A stretch of 64,000 nucleotides of DNA from a bacterium (GTDB lineage Bacteria; Armatimonadota; Abditibacteriia; Abditibacteriales; Abditibacteriaceae): positions 62,001 to 126,000 of the forward strand of contig SDZD01000008.1 in NCBI GenBank assembly GCA_004172935.1. The letters are read 5' to 3'. A program made the position numbers and the translations under genes. A model generated the notes under the pieces. The model made no database searches and was not told where the DNA came from. It worked only from the letters and a program-made list of their open reading frames with translations. This document shows positions 17,426 to 26,441 of the stretch, piece after piece. How positions within the stretch are numbered: position 1 is the first letter of the stretch; each line of letters starts with the position of its first letter.

Positions 17426-17807
17426 GTCTTCAATTGTCTTTTGCGCGCTGAAAAATACGAAAACGCCACTGTTTGAAGACAAAACAAAAAGCGGGTCGCC
17501 GATGCGCCCACTTCCCCTTTGTGAAACAATGGCCCTCCACATGGAGCGGCATTCAAAATTCTATCTTTTCCTTCGCGCCATTACAAGACGACACGAACCG
17601 TTGATACGCTCCCGAAAAGTCCAGAGCGCTCCCCACAACACATATCGGTCACTTTTGGCCCCCTCCCCTTCCAATTGATATGCGCTCGCGTGCGAGGAAT
17701 GCAGTGGAAAACCATCCGCGCGAAAAAACGGCTCACTGATTGTGTGAGAAGCATCGTTGATGCTTGGTCTGCCTTCATGGTAGCCTTTGTTCACTCTAAA
17801 ACAACAT
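17426..17807. other. Divergent spacer between nusA and the B12 riboswitch
   Basis: 380 bases without a supported gene. It must hold the nusA promoter (minus) and the promoter of the metE leader (plus), but no near-consensus -35/-10 pair is evident. A small perfect hairpin AAGCATC-gtt-GATGCTT is at 17749-17765. No rimP remnant was seen. Confidence 0.5.
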
Positions 17808-17950
17808 ATTGTGCCTGTTCCGTTCGGGAGGGTTTTGCTATCGTGGCAAAGCACTCGCAAGAGGTCGGGGGAAGTTGGTGAGAATCCAACGCTGTCGCGC
17901 AAAGGTAAGCCGTCTCGAACGGATAAGCCCATATGCCCGCCGCCTGAACG
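17808..17950 (+). promoter_or_regulatory. Cobalamin (B12) riboswitch aptamer upstream of metE
   Basis: Conserved core: GGGGGAAGTTGGTGAGAATCC, then AACGCTGTCGCGCAAAGGTAAGCC. The B12-box-like AAGCCCATATGCCCGCC is at 17925-17941. This is the standard layout of cobalamin riboswitches. The downstream gene is the B12-independent methionine synthase, a classic target switched off when adenosyl- or methylcobalamin is present. The expression platform (17951-18135) contains the terminator at 18097-18135. The exact 5' boundary is approximate. Confidence 0.93.
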
Positions 17951-18096
17951 CCGTTCGATGAAGCATTGGTTTCATCGCCCCTTCGCCAAAAAGGGTGTCG
18001 CGGCAATTGGGAAACACGCGCCCTTTCGCTTTACCCCACCCTGCCCACTGGTCGGACCGGGGGCTGTGTTACGCGCCTTCCTCACTGCTTTCTGAT

Positions 18097-18135
18097 GCCC
18101 GTTTTCGCTGCGAAGACGGGCCTTTTTGTTTGTTT
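18097..18135 (+). terminator. Terminator of the metE riboswitch
   Basis: Stem gcccgttttcgc / gcgaagacgggc (one G-T or mismatch) followed by cttttttgtttgtttt. It lies 19 bases before the metE start codon, as expected for a transcriptional off-switch. Confidence 0.85.
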
Positions 18136-18153
18136 TGGTCGAAGTGGATCATT

Positions 18154-20487
18154 ATGAGCACAATCAGAACACACAACCTCGGCTTCTCGCGGATGGGAGC
18201 CAAACGCGAACTCAAGTTCGCACTAGAATCGTTTTGGTCAGGAAAAACCAACCAGCAACAGCTCGCACAGACTGCCAGAGAAGTTCGCGCCCACAACTGG
18301 AAAGCCCAACAGAGCGCCGAGATAGACCTCATCCCCAGCAACGATTTCAGCTTCTACGACCAGATGCTCGATACCTGCGCTCTAGTGGGCGCGGTGCCCG
18401 CCCGCTTCGAGTGGAGCGGCGGACTCGTCGGGCTTGATACTTATTTCGCGATGGCGCGCGGCGTGGCCGCGAAAGAAAGCGATTTGTACGGCGAGGGCTG
18501 CGATTGCCATACGACCGCGACGACGGCACTCGAAATGACCAAGTGGTTCGATACCAACTATCACTACCTCGTGCCGGAACTGAGCGGCGAACAGGAATTT
18601 CGCCTTGCCTCCAACAAACCAGTCGAAGAGTTCGAAGAGGCTCTGGCGCTCGGTATCACCACCGTTCCCGTTCTGATTGGCCCCGTCACCTTTTTGCTGC
18701 TTTCCAAGTCAACCACAACCGATTTCGATTGCCTCTCGCTGCTGCCCCAGCTATTGCCCGTCTATGGCGCCATTGCACGCCAATTGAGCGAGAAAGGCGC
18801 ACAGTGGATTCAGTGGGACGAACCCGCGCTGTGTCTCGATTTGCAGGACAACGCGCGCGCAGCCCTTGAGCAAACTTACGCCTACCTGCGTGAAGCCGCG
18901 CCCAACGTGAAGTTCCTATTGAACACTTACTTCGGCGACTTGCGCGATAACCTCGCTACCGCGTGCGCGCTTCCTGTTGATGCACTCCATATAGATGCAG
19001 TACGCGCCGCAAACGAACTGCCGCGCGTATTGGAACCGCTTCCCAGTAACATGCAACTTTCGGTGGGTGTCGTCGATGGGCGCAACATCTGGCGCAACGA
19101 CTTCGATGCTTCGCTCGCCCTGCTCAACGAAGCCAAAGCCGCGATTGGGGCAGAGCGATTGCTAGTGTCACCTTCCTGCTCGCTGTTGCACTCGCCAGTC
19201 AGCCTGAAACACGAAACGAAGTTGGATGCCGAATTAAAGAACTGGCTGGCCTTTTCGGAAGAGAAACTCAGCGAAGTCGCGCAGTTGGGGCGCCTCGTAT
19301 CAGGCAATGAATCGAAAGAAGATGCTGCCGCATTGCTCGAAAACCGCGCCGCCATTGCCAGCCGCCGTTCGAGCGGGCGCATTCATCAGGACGCGGTGAA
19401 AATTCGCTCGGCGAATGTGCAAGAGCGCGATTCGCAGCGCCAGAGCGCTTTCGAGACGCGCCGCGCGCTTCAGCAGCAGCGTCTGCAACTCCCGCTGTTC
19501 CCGACCACGACCATTGGTTCGTTTCCTCAAACCGCCGAAGTGCGCGCAGCCCGTTCGCACTTCAAGCGCGGTGAATTGGCTCTCGACGCCTATGAGACGT
19601 TCTTGGAAGCCGAAACCCGTAAAGTCATTCAATGGCAGGAAGAAGCCGGATTGGATGTACCCGTTCACGGCGAGTTCGAGCGCAACGACATGGTCGAGTA
19701 TTTCGGCGAGAATCTGGCCGGATTCGCCTTCACCGAAAACGGCTGGGTGCAAAGTTATGGCTCGCGCTGCGTGAAACCGCCGATTATCTTCGGCGACGTT
19801 TATCGCCCGCATCCTATGACGGTGCGTTGGTCGCAATTCGCCCAGTCGCTGACGGCAAAGCCAGTAAAAGGAATGTTGACCGGACCGATCACCATTTTGC
19901 AGTGGAGCTTTGTGCGCGACGACCAGCCGCGCCACGAAACCGCCCGCCAAATCGCGTTGGCCCTGCGCGATGAAGTGAGCGACCTCGAAACAGCAGGACT
20001 CGCTATTATCCAGATCGACGAACCCGCACTGCGCGAAGGCTTGCCTTTGCGCCGCGACGACTGGCAAGCGTATTTGAATTGGGCAGTTGAAGCGTTCCGT
20101 ATTGCATCGAGCAGCGTGCGCGACGAAACCCAGATTCACACCCACATGTGCTACTGCGAGTTCGACGACATTCTCGACTCCATCGCTGCTCTCGATGCCG
20201 ATGTGATCTCCATCGAAACCTCACGCTCGAATATGGAACTGCTGGGTTCATTCGCGCAGTTCAGCTATCCCAACGACATCGGCCCCGGTGTGTGGGACAT
20301 TCACTCACCCCGCGTGCCTTCGACCGATGAGATGTTGACGCTACTGCGCGCCGCCGTAAAAGTCGTCCCCAAAGAGCGGCTGTGGGTCAATCCCGACTGC
20401 GGCCTGAAAACGCGCGGCTGGGCCGAAGTCGCGCCTGCTCTGGCTAATCTGGTGAGCGCCGCCAAAACAGCGCGCGAAACCCTCTAA
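18154..20487 (+). CDS. metE: Cobalamin-independent methionine synthase
   Basis: 777 aa from ATG 18154 (MSTIRTHNLGFSRMGAKRELKFALESFW), normal length. It transfers the methyl group of 5-methyltetrahydrofolate (polyglutamate) to homocysteine. The N-terminal half has the family start and DLIPSNDFSFYDQMLDT. The C-terminal catalytic half has TTTIGSFPQTAEVR, the zinc ligands in HTHMCYCEFDD (around 660) and C in NPDCGLKTRGW (around 747), and DADVISIETSRS. It is controlled by the B12 riboswitch upstream, so the organism should also have, or import cobalamin for, a MetH enzyme. A MetF-like gene follows 85 bases later. Confidence 0.97.
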   Translation: MSTIRTHNLGFSRMGAKRELKFALESFWSGKTNQQQLAQTAREVRAHNWKAQQSAEIDLIPSNDFSFYDQMLDTCALVGAVPARFEWSGGLVGLDTYFAMARGVAAKESDLYGEGCDCHTTATTALEMTKWFDTNYHYLVPELSGEQEFRLASNKPVEEFEEALALGITTVPVLIGPVTFLLLSKSTTTDFDCLSLLPQLLPVYGAIARQLSEKGAQWIQWDEPALCLDLQDNARAALEQTYAYLREAAPNVKFLLNTYFGDLRDNLATACALPVDALHIDAVRAANELPRVLEPLPSNMQLSVGVVDGRNIWRNDFDASLALLNEAKAAIGAERLLVSPSCSLLHSPVSLKHETKLDAELKNWLAFSEEKLSEVAQLGRLVSGNESKEDAAALLENRAAIASRRSSGRIHQDAVKIRSANVQERDSQRQSAFETRRALQQQRLQLPLFPTTTIGSFPQTAEVRAARSHFKRGELALDAYETFLEAETRKVIQWQEEAGLDVPVHGEFERNDMVEYFGENLAGFAFTENGWVQSYGSRCVKPPIIFGDVYRPHPMTVRWSQFAQSLTAKPVKGMLTGPITILQWSFVRDDQPRHETARQIALALRDEVSDLETAGLAIIQIDEPALREGLPLRRDDWQAYLNWAVEAFRIASSSVRDETQIHTHMCYCEFDDILDSIAALDADVISIETSRSNMELLGSFAQFSYPNDIGPGVWDIHSPRVPSTDEMLTLLRAAVKVVPKERLWVNPDCGLKTRGWAEVAPALANLVSAAKTARETL

Positions 20488-20497
20488 TCCTTAATAT

Positions 20498-20541
20498 GTA
20501 GGAGAGTGGGACAACGATTCAATCGCGCCCCACTCTCCTAC
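20498..20541 (+). other. Strong hairpin between metE and the metF-like gene
   Basis: Perfect 13-bp inverted repeat gtaggagagtggg / cccactctcctac with an 18-nt loop. No T-run follows on the plus strand (tcactcacgcc). It begins 10 bases after the metE stop. It could be a weak terminator, an mRNA 3' end stabiliser, or a site of partial termination that lowers metF-like expression. Confidence 0.6.
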
Positions 20542-20572
20542 TCACTCACGCCCCATCTTTTCTGGCAAGACC

Positions 20573-21532
20573 ATGCTTTTACCATCCGACTTTTTCAACT
20601 CGAACCGCCCGATAACGCTCTACGGCACAACACCCCCTCGACTGGGAGCCTCGGCTCTTGACCTTCAACAAGCGGCGGAAAAACTGATCGAGCGCATCGA
20701 ACCATGCGAAGTCGATGGCGTGGTCATCTACGACGTTCAAGACGAGAGCGAACGCACCTCGCAACCTCGCCCCTTCCCCTTCTTGCCAACCCTCGATTCG
20801 CGCGCCTACTCGCAGATGATTTACCAGCTATCAGGCCTACCAATCATCACCTACAAATGCATCGGCGGTATGGACGAAGCCGAGTGGAAAAACTGGCTCG
20901 ACGAATCGAGACAACACTTCGGCATCTCGACTCTTTCGCTAGTCGGCAGTCCCGCACACAAACCGAGCGACAGCGCCATCACTTTGCCCCAGGCGATTCA
21001 AATAACCAAAGCACATCCCGCAAATTTCGCTCTGGGCGGAGTCGCCATCGCTGAACGCCACACTCCCCACAGAAACGAGTGCCAACGCATGGTTCAAAAA
21101 GGGCAATCGGGCTGCGATTTCTTTATCTCCCAGAGCGTCTATGACTCGCAAAAAACCATAACCCTACTCAACGCCTACTCTCGCCGCTGCCGCGCCGAGG
21201 GCATCACTCCCAAGCGCTTCATCTTCACCTTCGCCCCTTGCGGCCACTCCAAAACACTCGACTTCATCAAATGGCTGGGCGTCTCAGTCCCCCCTCACAT
21301 CGAGAAAAGCATTTTGGAGTCGGATGACCCGCTCAGCCACTCCATAACCCTGTGCCGCTCCACCCTCTGCGAAATTCTCGAAGGATTGGAAGACCCAACT
21401 CTAGCGCTGGGTATCAACGTCGAAAGCGTTTCCAATAAGAAGGACGAAATCGAAGCCTCGCTTGAACTGCTGCGCGTTCTCAAGGAAGTAATGCTAGAGT
21501 ACAGCGCCTCAACGAGTGGACTCAAAGGGTAA
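20573..21532 (+). CDS. Methylenetetrahydrofolate reductase-like protein
   Basis: 319 aa. An (alpha/beta)8-barrel of the MTHFR type is suggested by TLYGTTPPR at the start, GVVIYDVQDE, PIITYKCIGGMDEAEW and ALGGVAIAERH. It continues MVQKGQSGCDFFISQSVYD, which matches the MetF pattern of an Ala/Gly-rich segment then DFxxxQ. It would make 5-methyl-THF, the substrate of MetE next door. Identity to canonical MetF looks low, and the normal EFFPP start is replaced by TLYGTTPP, so it may belong to the divergent MTHFR-like group. Start chosen at the ATG near tggcaagaccATG. Confidence 0.75.
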   Translation: MLLPSDFFNSNRPITLYGTTPPRLGASALDLQQAAEKLIERIEPCEVDGVVIYDVQDESERTSQPRPFPFLPTLDSRAYSQMIYQLSGLPIITYKCIGGMDEAEWKNWLDESRQHFGISTLSLVGSPAHKPSDSAITLPQAIQITKAHPANFALGGVAIAERHTPHRNECQRMVQKGQSGCDFFISQSVYDSQKTITLLNAYSRRCRAEGITPKRFIFTFAPCGHSKTLDFIKWLGVSVPPHIEKSILESDDPLSHSITLCRSTLCEILEGLEDPTLALGINVESVSNKKDEIEASLELLRVLKEVMLEYSASTSGLKG

Positions 21533-21543
21533 GCATGAAAAAG

Positions 21544-21570
21544 AGAGGCCATTCCCATTGAATAGCCTCT
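21544..21570 (-). terminator. Terminator between convergent metF-like and SGNH genes
   Basis: Stem agaggc-c-attc / gaat-a-gcctct with one internal mismatch. On the minus strand it is followed by CTTTTTC, so it chiefly serves the SGNH hydrolase gene; on the plus strand the following actttctt is a weak T-run. Confidence 0.65.
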
Positions 21571-21588
21571 ACTTTCTTCTACCCGGCT

Positions 21589-23241
21589 TTACTGCGCGGG
21601 GCCGTAAACCTCGACTTCGGTGGTGAAGGCGAAGGTAGGGCTGTAACCGATGGTATCGGGATAGTGGTCGGGGTAGCTAACTCGCACGTAGCGTGCGGGG
21701 GTGGCGGCGAACGAGTAGACGTGGCGCTCTTCTTTTTGTTTGGAGAAGGTATAAGAGCCGACTTCGGTGAAGTTCTGACCGTCGCTGCTGACGGAGACCA
21801 GCACGGTTTTGGTCGAACCGAAGGCGGGCACTCCTAACAGCACGTGGCTGATTGGGGTGGCTTTGCCTAAGTCGATGGTGGCGTTTTTCGGGAAGGCGTC
21901 TTTGTCGCCCGTCGCGAATGGTTTTTGGTCCCCGTCGCCGCTCTCCCATACGCCGTTAGTGAGATTGCCGATGCCGAAGTTATAGCCGTTCGGGTCGGAG
22001 ACGGTGTACGGCTTTTTGAGGGCCAGATTTTGTCCGAGGCCACCGGGCAAGCCCGTTGGCTGTACAGTCAGCACTAACGAATCGGCGGGGGCATTCAACG
22101 CTTCGATGGCATCGTGGTAGGCGTCGTCGGCCTTCATCATGGCCGCGACTGCGGCATCAATAGGGGCGCCCTGTTCGCTGCCAATGCGTAGATTGCGCCA
22201 GGTGTTGAAGTAACTGCCCCCCTTCCACCACGTCACGTCATAAAGACGTTGCGCGCGCGTCGAGTAGGTGCCGGGAACAAGGATGCCCGCTTCCAACTGG
22301 GTGTTAGAGAACCAGCCCTGGCTACGGTCATTGATTCTAACATCGTAACTTCCCGGTGCCAGTCCGCGCACACGCACTCTCTGTCCGGCGACGTTCAAAA
22401 AGCCCGATTCTCTGGCCGCGACTGCGCTTTCGGGGTTCATCCACATCGGGAGGGCAATCGGCCCTTGAATGGTGGCTTTGCCATCGGTGAGTTGCATTGC
22501 GTTAATATCAGCCAACATCGGCATCTGTTCGGCGCCCATACCCAACAACATGGCGCCCGCCATCACCACACCGCCTTTTTCATCGGGGTGAACCGAGTCG
22601 GGAATCATGGTGTAGCCGGGAGCCTTGGCTTTGAGCGCCTCATGCGTCGAAAGCATGGGGTGGAGAATGTCGATGTAAGTGGCGCCGTACTTTTTGGCGA
22701 CTTCGCTGGCCGCGTTAGAAAGGGCGACGAGGTTTTCGTTGTATTTAACGTCCCTTAATAGCGGTTGATGGTTTTTGTCCGATTCGTAATCGACTGGTGG
22801 CGGCGAAAACACGATGACTCGTATGCCCTTATCGGTGAGCGCCTTAACGATGCCATCCATGTTGGTGCGGTAGGTGTTGACGATTTCGTCGTTGACCGTG
22901 GTGTAATGTCCATCGTTCATACCGAAGCAGAGGGTGACAACGGTGGGATTGAGCACCAAGACATCGCGGTTGAGGCGTCGCAGCGCACCACCAGCCTGAT
23001 CGCCCGACCAACCAGCATTATAGAAGTGGATGTGACGGTCGGGATAACGAGCGTATACATAGTCCTGAAAGGGACGGGTGTAGTTGTGAAAGTCGGTGAT
23101 GCTGTCGCCGTAGAAGACAACGCGGTCGTTGGCTTTCAACAAGAAGTCGGCGCGCGCGGCACGGCACTGGAACGCGCCGAACGCCAATCCGGCGACGAGG
23201 GGTAATAAGAGAAGAGAACGTTTGAATCGAACAGTTTTCAT
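21589..23241 (-). CDS. Secreted SGNH/GDSL hydrolase with discoidin-like domain
   Basis: 550 aa from ATG 23241 (MKTVRFKRSLLLLPLVAG); another ATG lies three codons upstream. Signal peptide 1-33. SGNH block I is VVFYGDSITDFHNY (Ser nucleophile), block III is LCFGMNDGHYTT (GxND) and block V is IPDSVHPDEKG (catalytic Asp and His). These make it an esterase/lipase acting outside the cytoplasm, on acylated sugars or lipids. The C-terminal 140 residues (NGVWESGDGDQKPF, IDLGKATPISHVLLG, YVRVSYPDHYPDT) look like an F5/8 type C (discoidin) carbohydrate-binding domain. Substrate unknown. Confidence 0.9.
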   Translation of the reverse strand: MKTVRFKRSLLLLPLVAGLAFGAFQCRAARADFLLKANDRVVFYGDSITDFHNYTRPFQDYVYARYPDRHIHFYNAGWSGDQAGGALRRLNRDVLVLNPTVVTLCFGMNDGHYTTVNDEIVNTYRTNMDGIVKALTDKGIRVIVFSPPPVDYESDKNHQPLLRDVKYNENLVALSNAASEVAKKYGATYIDILHPMLSTHEALKAKAPGYTMIPDSVHPDEKGGVVMAGAMLLGMGAEQMPMLADINAMQLTDGKATIQGPIALPMWMNPESAVAARESGFLNVAGQRVRVRGLAPGSYDVRINDRSQGWFSNTQLEAGILVPGTYSTRAQRLYDVTWWKGGSYFNTWRNLRIGSEQGAPIDAAVAAMMKADDAYHDAIEALNAPADSLVLTVQPTGLPGGLGQNLALKKPYTVSDPNGYNFGIGNLTNGVWESGDGDQKPFATGDKDAFPKNATIDLGKATPISHVLLGVPAFGSTKTVLVSVSSDGQNFTEVGSYTFSKQKEERHVYSFAATPARYVRVSYPDHYPDTIGYSPTFAFTTEVEVYGPAQ

Positions 23242-23418
23242 GAAGTGCATGGATTGAATAAGACTCGTGGATGCCCAGTTAACAGGGGAATCTTATTCGC
23301 TGGGAGGCAAAGTGTGCCCTGGCAATGCACATGACCCAAACAGCAATTTTCGGCAGGAAAAGTGGATGATGTGAACTTATTGGGCGAAAACTTCTCCGGC
23401 CACCACACGCCAACAAAA

Positions 23419-23451
23419 ACGGGCTGCTCTGTAATGCAGAGCAGCCCGTTG
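23419..23451 (-). terminator. Terminator of the molybdopterin-fold gene
   Basis: 14-bp perfect stem aacgggctgctctg / cagagcagcccgtt with a 5-nt loop, followed on the minus strand by TTTTG. It lies 17 bases after the stop at 23468. Confidence 0.9.
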
Positions 23452-23467
23452 AGCGAACAATACGTGG

Positions 23468-23986
23468 TTAGCGAACCATCGCGTTTGAAGTTACGAGGCG
23501 TTTGCCGTCGTAGATTTCGATGGACGTGAGGTTATACGCCCAGCGCATCGGCTTTTTGTCGGTCGGAACGACGAGGCGGAACGGGCCTTCTTTGGTCGAA
23601 AGCGGTTTGCCGTTGGCTTCCCAGACGATGAATACGGCTTTATTGCCGGTATCTGGCATCAAGTCGGGGTAGGCGAACGAAGCGGTGTAACCATCTTTGC
23701 CACGCGCCAGCACCACGAAGCGCGCCTCGGAGTGTTTGGATTTAGAATCGAGTTTGGGCGCAGATGCAGTGACCAACGCCCACAGCGGCACGCCTCGCAC
23801 CGTGTAGGGCTTGCCTTTGAGCGTGGTTTTGATGGTTTGAACAGGCGCGACTGTTTGAAGTTCGGGCAACGTCCATTGGTGCGGTTTGGCGACTCGGACT
23901 GCGGCGGACGGAGTGGAAGGCGCGGATAGCACCACGGGCGCGATAACTGTAGTGAGTACGAGAATTGCAAAAAATGAGTGTTTCAT
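23468..23986 (-). CDS. Secreted oxidoreductase-molybdopterin-fold protein
   Basis: 172 aa from ATG 23986 (MKHSFFAILVLTTVIAPVVLS); a GTG at 24001 would add five residues. Signal peptide ending near LSA. The mature part resembles the sulfite-oxidase (Mo-pterin) fold in short form: YTVRGVPLWALVTASAP, then ARFVVLARGKDGYTASFAYPDL, VFIVWEANGKPL and GPFRLVVPTDKKPMRWAYNLTSIEI. No cysteine is present in the mature sequence, so the usual Mo-ligating Cys is missing and the protein is probably not an active molybdoenzyme. It may bind another ligand. Its neighbour to the right is a prepilin gene on the same strand. Confidence 0.72.
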   Translation of the reverse strand: MKHSFFAILVLTTVIAPVVLSAPSTPSAAVRVAKPHQWTLPELQTVAPVQTIKTTLKGKPYTVRGVPLWALVTASAPKLDSKSKHSEARFVVLARGKDGYTASFAYPDLMPDTGNKAVFIVWEANGKPLSTKEGPFRLVVPTDKKPMRWAYNLTSIEIYDGKRLVTSNAMVR

Positions 23987-24011
23987 TGAGGTCGTGGTCA
24001 CAGGGCGCGAT

Positions 24012-24680
24012 TTACCAATATCTGGGCTTGATGGCCGAGTTGCCGCTTTTCATCCATTTGACGCGACCATCGGAGGCGAGGTTATTGAAGCCATCGAAGT
24101 GTGGCAGGGCATTGGTGCCTTTGTAGTCCTGGAAAACCATTGTGTTCGATGGGTCTTGGATAATGGATTCGTGAATGGGTTTGCCTGTTCGCATTTCGGC
24201 CCCGGTTACGGTTGGGCTTTGGTTTTCCTTGGCGGTATCGGCAAAGAGGTAGGCACTGGCCTCGTAGTTGGTGTTAGCCGACAGATCGGGATTAATTTTC
24301 TCGACCGAAGAACAAAAACCAATTTGAACGCTTTTCATGTAAGGCTGCAACTTCACCAGAACTGGTCCGGCATCCCAGCGATTGGTGCGCGGCGTGTCAT
24401 CGAAGGCATCGGCAGTCGAATCGCCCGTCCCCGCCGGAGCACGCCCGGTGACGCTGGCGGCTCCCGGTGCGATGTAGGGATAGAGCGCATCGTAGTCCTG
24501 CAAATACTGCGCGACTCCCAGCCCAATTTGCTTGAGATTGGATTGGCAGGAGGCACGGCGGGCGTTTTCGCGGGCACGACTGAAAGTGGGAAAGAGGATG
24601 GCAGCCAGAATCGCGATGATGGCGATTACTACCAATAACTCTATGAGGGTAAAGGCAGAATTGAGATAGGAACGGCGCAT
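24012..24680 (-). CDS. Type IV prepilin-like protein, copy 1
   Basis: 222 aa. The N-terminal class III signal reads [37 protein letters not shown], followed by [23 protein letters not shown]. This is the prepilin head plus DUF1559/H-X9-DG type soluble domain common in Planctomycetes, Armatimonadota and Verrucomicrobia. The residue before the processed Phe is Ala rather than the usual Gly. The products are thought to be pseudopilins of type II-secretion-like or pilus systems. No assembly genes are nearby. It shares upstream elements with the two prepilin genes to its right. Confidence 0.92.
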   Translation of the reverse strand: MRRSYLNSAFTLIELLVVIAIIAILAAILFPTFSRARENARRASCQSNLKQIGLGVAQYLQDYDALYPYIAPGAASVTGRAPAGTGDSTADAFDDTPRTNRWDAGPVLVKLQPYMKSVQIGFCSSVEKINPDLSANTNYEASAYLFADTAKENQSPTVTGAEMRTGKPIHESIIQDPSNTMVFQDYKGTNALPHFDGFNNLASDGRVKWMKSGNSAIKPRYW

Positions 24681-24698
24681 GAGTGATTCTCCCTAGCC

Positions 24699-24750
24699 AG
24701 TATTTCCGACCCAAGTAAGAAATACCATCTAAATAATATCTGGGGAGGCC
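24699..24750 (-). promoter_or_regulatory. Conserved leader/promoter element of prepilin copy 1
   Basis: In the gene direction: GGCCTCCCCAGATATTATTT, then GGTATTTCTTACTTGGGTCGGAAATACT, forming a GTATTTC...GAAATAC hairpin. Counterparts lie upstream of the two other prepilins (25494-25551 and 26374-26431). This is the most diverged copy. Confidence 0.55.
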
Positions 24751-24779
24751 GCCTTTGTCTTTTTATCCCTTTTTCCGTT

Positions 24780-25478
24780 TTATTGTAGGAGGGCGTTAAA
24801 ATCGTCGTTGGTGAGGCTGGAGGGTTTGCGGAATTTCACAGCGCCATCGACACGCAGCCCAACGAAACCATCGCCGTGGCGGAACGGATAGTGGGTATGT
24901 TCGATGTCACTAGGGACAGGGACTGGCACGCTATGATCATCTGAGGCACACCCAGGAGAACGCGAATGGTCCCATATCTGAAGCGCGGCGGGGTTGACCA
25001 CAGCCGCCTCATTTTTCCCCATCGGGCCAATAGAAACGTAGCTCATGCCGTATCCGACTTGCCACTCAGTCGCCGAAGGGCATTTGAAGATTTGCTTGCT
25101 TTTCACGTAGGGCATCAGCAGCCCCTCATGATAGGCGGCAGTCAGCACTGTCGCATCGGGCGCCACCGAGTTATCGAATGGCGCCCACCAAACTTCGTTT
25201 GGTCCTGTCGAAGAGGTTGGATTGGCAACGGTGCAAAGCGGGTCGTTGGGCGTGTCGGGGCATATACGATAGCGAGGATTAAAGCCATCGTAGTCGGTGC
25301 GATACATGGCAATGGCGAGTCCCATTTGCTTCAGGTTGGAGATGCAAGAGGCTTTACGGGCATTTTCGCGTGCCCTAGCGAATACCGGGAATAAAATCGC
25401 CGCCAGAATCGCGATGATGGCGATTACTACCAAAAGTTCTATGAGGGTAAAAGCCGAACTGCCGGGGGAGCGCCGCAT
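24780..25478 (-). CDS. Type IV prepilin-like protein, copy 2
   Basis: 232 aa. Prepilin head [37 protein letters not shown], then [29 protein letters not shown]. Close paralogue of the 25645-26358 protein throughout: both have GPNEVWWAP or [54 protein letters not shown] and [20 protein letters not shown]. The H-x-DG type end ([16 protein letters not shown]) is characteristic. Probably secreted and assembled by a type II/IV pilus machine encoded elsewhere. The gene is separated from its neighbours by leaders, so it has its own promoter. Confidence 0.93.
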   Translation of the reverse strand: MRRSPGSSAFTLIELLVVIAIIAILAAILFPVFARARENARKASCISNLKQMGLAIAMYRTDYDGFNPRYRICPDTPNDPLCTVANPTSSTGPNEVWWAPFDNSVAPDATVLTAAYHEGLLMPYVKSKQIFKCPSATEWQVGYGMSYVSIGPMGKNEAAVVNPAALQIWDHSRSPGCASDDHSVPVPVPSDIEHTHYPFRHGDGFVGLRVDGAVKFRKPSSLTNDDFNALLQ

Positions 25479-25493
25479 GATTATCTTCCGTTG

Positions 25494-25551
25494 AAAGTAT
25501 TTCTTACTTTTGATTGGAGCAACGTCATAGAATGTCTTGAGGCCTCACGCC
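25494..25551 (-). promoter_or_regulatory. Conserved leader/promoter element of prepilin copy 2
   Basis: In the gene direction: GGCCTCAAGACATTCTATG, then about 12 bases, then AAAAGTAAGAAATACTTT shortly before the ATG. The first block differs from the copy at 26374-26431 (GGCCATCAAGACACTATATG) in a few positions only, and both carry AAGTAAGAAATAC. Confidence 0.6.
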
Positions 25552-25644
25552 TTTGTTCCTCCTATATCAGACATCAATCTCTCGGCGCGGTTCTCTTTGT
25601 AATGGTATAAAACGGTCAGCAGAGGGGAGAGGCCAAAGGTTTAG

Positions 25645-26358
25645 CTACAAGGTCGCGTTAAAATCGGCGTCGGTGAGACTGGAGGGCTTACGGAATTTCA
25701 CAGCACCATCGACGCGAAGGCCGACGAAACCATCGCTGTGGCGGAATGGGTAGTGGGTATGCGCGGTGTCGGCGACAACAGGGAAAGTACCCCACGGGTC
25801 TGTCGCAGGATGAGGCAGAGTACGTGTATCGGCACAACCGGGAGTTCGGGCATGATCCCACACATAAAGCGCGCCTGGGTTGACCACAGCCGCCTCATTC
25901 TTGCCCATCGGACCAGTAGAGATGTAGCTCATGGCATAGCCGACCTGCCACTCGGTGGCCGAGGGGCATTTGAATATCTGCGTGCTTTTCACGTAAGGCA
26001 TCAAAAAGCCATCACGATAAGCGGCAGTAAGAACCGTCGCATCGGGTGCCACCGAGTTGTCGTAGGGCGCCCACCAAATTTCATTTGGTCCCGTCGAGGC
26101 GGTAGGGCTGGCGCCAGCACAGAAGGCATCTCCGGGAGTATCGGGGCACATGCGATGACGCGGATTGAAGCTGTCGTAATCGGTGCGGTACATCGCGATA
26201 GCCAACCCCATTTGCTTCAAGTTGGAGATACACGAAGCGCGACGCGCTTGCTCGCGTGCCCTAGCGAATACCGGGAACAATATCGCCGCCAGGATTGCGA
26301 TAATCGCGATAACAACCAAAAGCTCTATTAGAGTAAATCCAGAATAAGAACGACGCAT
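25645..26358 (-). CDS. Type IV prepilin-like protein, copy 3
   Basis: 237 aa from ATG 26358; an ATG two codons upstream is also possible. The head [37 protein letters not shown] has the canonical Gly before Phe for prepilin peptidase. The soluble domain is closely related to copy 2, with a few insertions near the C-terminus ([15 protein letters not shown]). Three similar genes in a row with separate leaders suggest expansion of one structural component, or differentially used pseudopilins. Confidence 0.93.
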   Translation of the reverse strand: MRRSYSGFTLIELLVVIAIIAILAAILFPVFARAREQARRASCISNLKQMGLAIAMYRTDYDSFNPRHRMCPDTPGDAFCAGASPTASTGPNEIWWAPYDNSVAPDATVLTAAYRDGFLMPYVKSTQIFKCPSATEWQVGYAMSYISTGPMGKNEAAVVNPGALYVWDHARTPGCADTRTLPHPATDPWGTFPVVADTAHTHYPFRHSDGFVGLRVDGAVKFRKPSSLTDADFNATL

Positions 26359-26373
26359 GAACATTTTTCAGCA

Positions 26374-26431
26374 TGTATTTCTTACTTCTGCAAGAAATAC
26401 ATTCATATAGTGTCTTGATGGCCCCCTTCTG
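26374..26431 (-). promoter_or_regulatory. Conserved leader/promoter element of prepilin copy 3
   Basis: In the gene direction: GGGGGCCATCAAGACACTATATG, then TGTATTTCTTGCAGAAGTAAGAAATACA, an almost perfect hairpin (GTATTTCTT / AAGAAATAC region). Same blocks in the same order as at 25494-25551. Confidence 0.6.
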
Positions 26432-26441
26432 TTCCCACTAT

